Source of the DNA: an uncultured Bacilli bacterium | GTDB taxonomy: Bacteria; Bacillota_I; Bacilli_A; RF39; UBA660 | DNA: 64,000 bases | Direction of reading: 5' to 3' | NCBI GenBank assembly: GCA_934101795.1 | Contig: CAKORY010000003.1 | Span: 1-64,000, forward strand | Part shown: positions 63,662 to 64,000 of the stretch, piece after piece | Layout: every line of letters begins with the position of its first letter | Position numbering within the stretch: the stretch's first letter is position 1 | Translations under genes and position numbers: made by a program | Notes under the pieces: generated by a model | What the model was told of the DNA's origin: nothing | The model's database searches: none | What the model saw: the letters and a program-made list of their open reading frames with translations, nothing else

Positions 63662-63689
63662 AAAAAGTTCGGTTTTATCCGAACTTTTT
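63662..63689. terminator. bidirectional terminator before the heptad-repeat gene
   Basis: AAAAAGTTCGG and CCGAACTTTTT form an 11-bp stem with a 6-base loop. The minus-strand gene stops at 63691, directly before it. Confidence 0.85.
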
Positions 63690-63690
63690 G

Positions 63691-64000
63691 TTATTTGCTT
63701 AGTTTATAAACAAACAATGTATTATCAGCATTATTTGAAGTATAACCTTTATAAGATTTTGATAAGTTTACTAGGTTTTCTAGTTTATTACCGAAAGTTA
63801 CTATTTTATTTGTATAATTTACTAAAGTTTTTATACCTTGAGCATTTAATGCTTGCGTACCATCTGATACTTTTATTGCTCCATCATTTAGATTTTTAAC
63901 TCCGGCATTAATTTGAGAAGATGCTTCAGATAATTTTGTAAGTCCAGTACTTACTTCATTTAAGCTACCATTTAGATATTCAACTTTTGTTTTCATTTCT
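63691..64000 (-). CDS. YhgE/Pip-like X-x-x-Leu-x-x-Gly heptad protein, C-terminal part
   Basis: About 100 residues of LNGSLNEVSTGLTKLSEASS, QINAGVKNLNDGAIKVSDGT, the heptad pattern of YhgE/Pip-related membrane proteins in Firmicutes, ending FVYKLSK before a TAA. The frame stays open to the edge of the window, with no ribosome site before the ATG at 63996, so the true start and the membrane part lie beyond the end. Confidence 0.7.
   Translation of the reverse strand, partial: EMKTKVEYLNGSLNEVSTGLTKLSEASSQINAGVKNLNDGAIKVSDGTQALNAQGIKTLVNYTNKIVTFGNKLENLVNLSKSYKGYTSNNADNTLFVYKLSK

Noticed and set aside
1..64000. Mycoplasma genetic code (TGA as Trp)
   Set aside because: Conserved genes are full length with TGG for Trp, and the serine hydrolase gene ends in TGA where the product is complete.

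Overview
The window is strongly AT-rich bacterial DNA from a Gram-positive, low-GC Firmicute. The evidence is lgt, uppS and a DacA-type D-Ala-D-Ala carboxypeptidase, a SpoIVA fragment, RNase J instead of RNase E, the rimP-nusA-ylxR-infB-rbfA-truB order, strong GGAGG ribosome binding sites, and no outer-membrane genes. Conserved genes are full length with Trp encoded by TGG, so the code is 11 and not the Mycoplasma code. The gene content fits an uncultured, small-genome Bacilli lineage such as RF39-like gut bacteria. That placement is inference.

Layout. 1-4.4 kb: a broken spoIVA, a secreted protein with a likely 3' frameshift, and a membrane-tethered XRE regulator divergent from a beta-lactamase-fold serine hydrolase. 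4.4-13.2 kb: a SWIM/SNF2 helicase, then the translation/transcription operon with a RimP reduced to its N-terminal domain. 13.3-23.6 kb: an extracellular protein ending in a two-TM pilin-like module, then ackA-nrnA-recX, an RNase J paralogue with altered metal ligands, ssb and small unknowns. 22.9-28.5 kb: uppS, dacA, cysS, gltX, mazEF. 28.6-38.5 kb: a putative metallopeptidase, an Rpn-nuclease remnant, a DUF6273-like surface protein divergent from a small XRE repressor, trxB, lgt, pepT, uvrA.

38.7-53.1 kb is the most distinctive region. It is a long minus-strand operon for a Tad/Flp-like surface machine: CpaF-type ATPase, TadB- and TadC-like membrane proteins, two CpaB-like SAF proteins, a TadZ/CpaE-like protein without the P-loop lysine, two TadE-like pseudopilins, two short cysteine-rich proteins sharing the N-terminus MKEATGELNMT, and two T4SS-pilin-like two-TM proteins. 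A 1160-residue cysteine-rich exoprotein, apparently with a degenerate thioester domain, and an anchored partner lie at the promoter-proximal end. Internal promoters precede the short pilin-like genes and the last two-TM gene, as expected if the structural subunits are needed in excess. A convergent gene (38.77-40.3 kb) encodes an Asn-rich anchored surface protein. No prepilin peptidase and no canonical Flp pilin is visible here. This combination is the best candidate for an under-described system.

53.2-64 kb: a phosphoesterase-like protein with eroded catalytic motifs, three helical unknowns, a GNAT/phosphoribosyl-ATP-pyrophosphohydrolase-like fusion, a second HExxH metallopeptidase-like surface protein, desulfoferrodoxin, an SsuA/ThiY-type ABC importer, two small membrane proteins, an MnmM-like methyltransferase, a 23-bp-period repeat that may be an IS end, and the C-terminus of a YhgE/Pip-like heptad protein running off the window.

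I saw no tRNA, rRNA, CRISPR array or riboswitch, and no gene-free stretch longer than about 300 bases. The longest gaps (455-708, 38499-38766, 63464-63690) are described under their neighbours.
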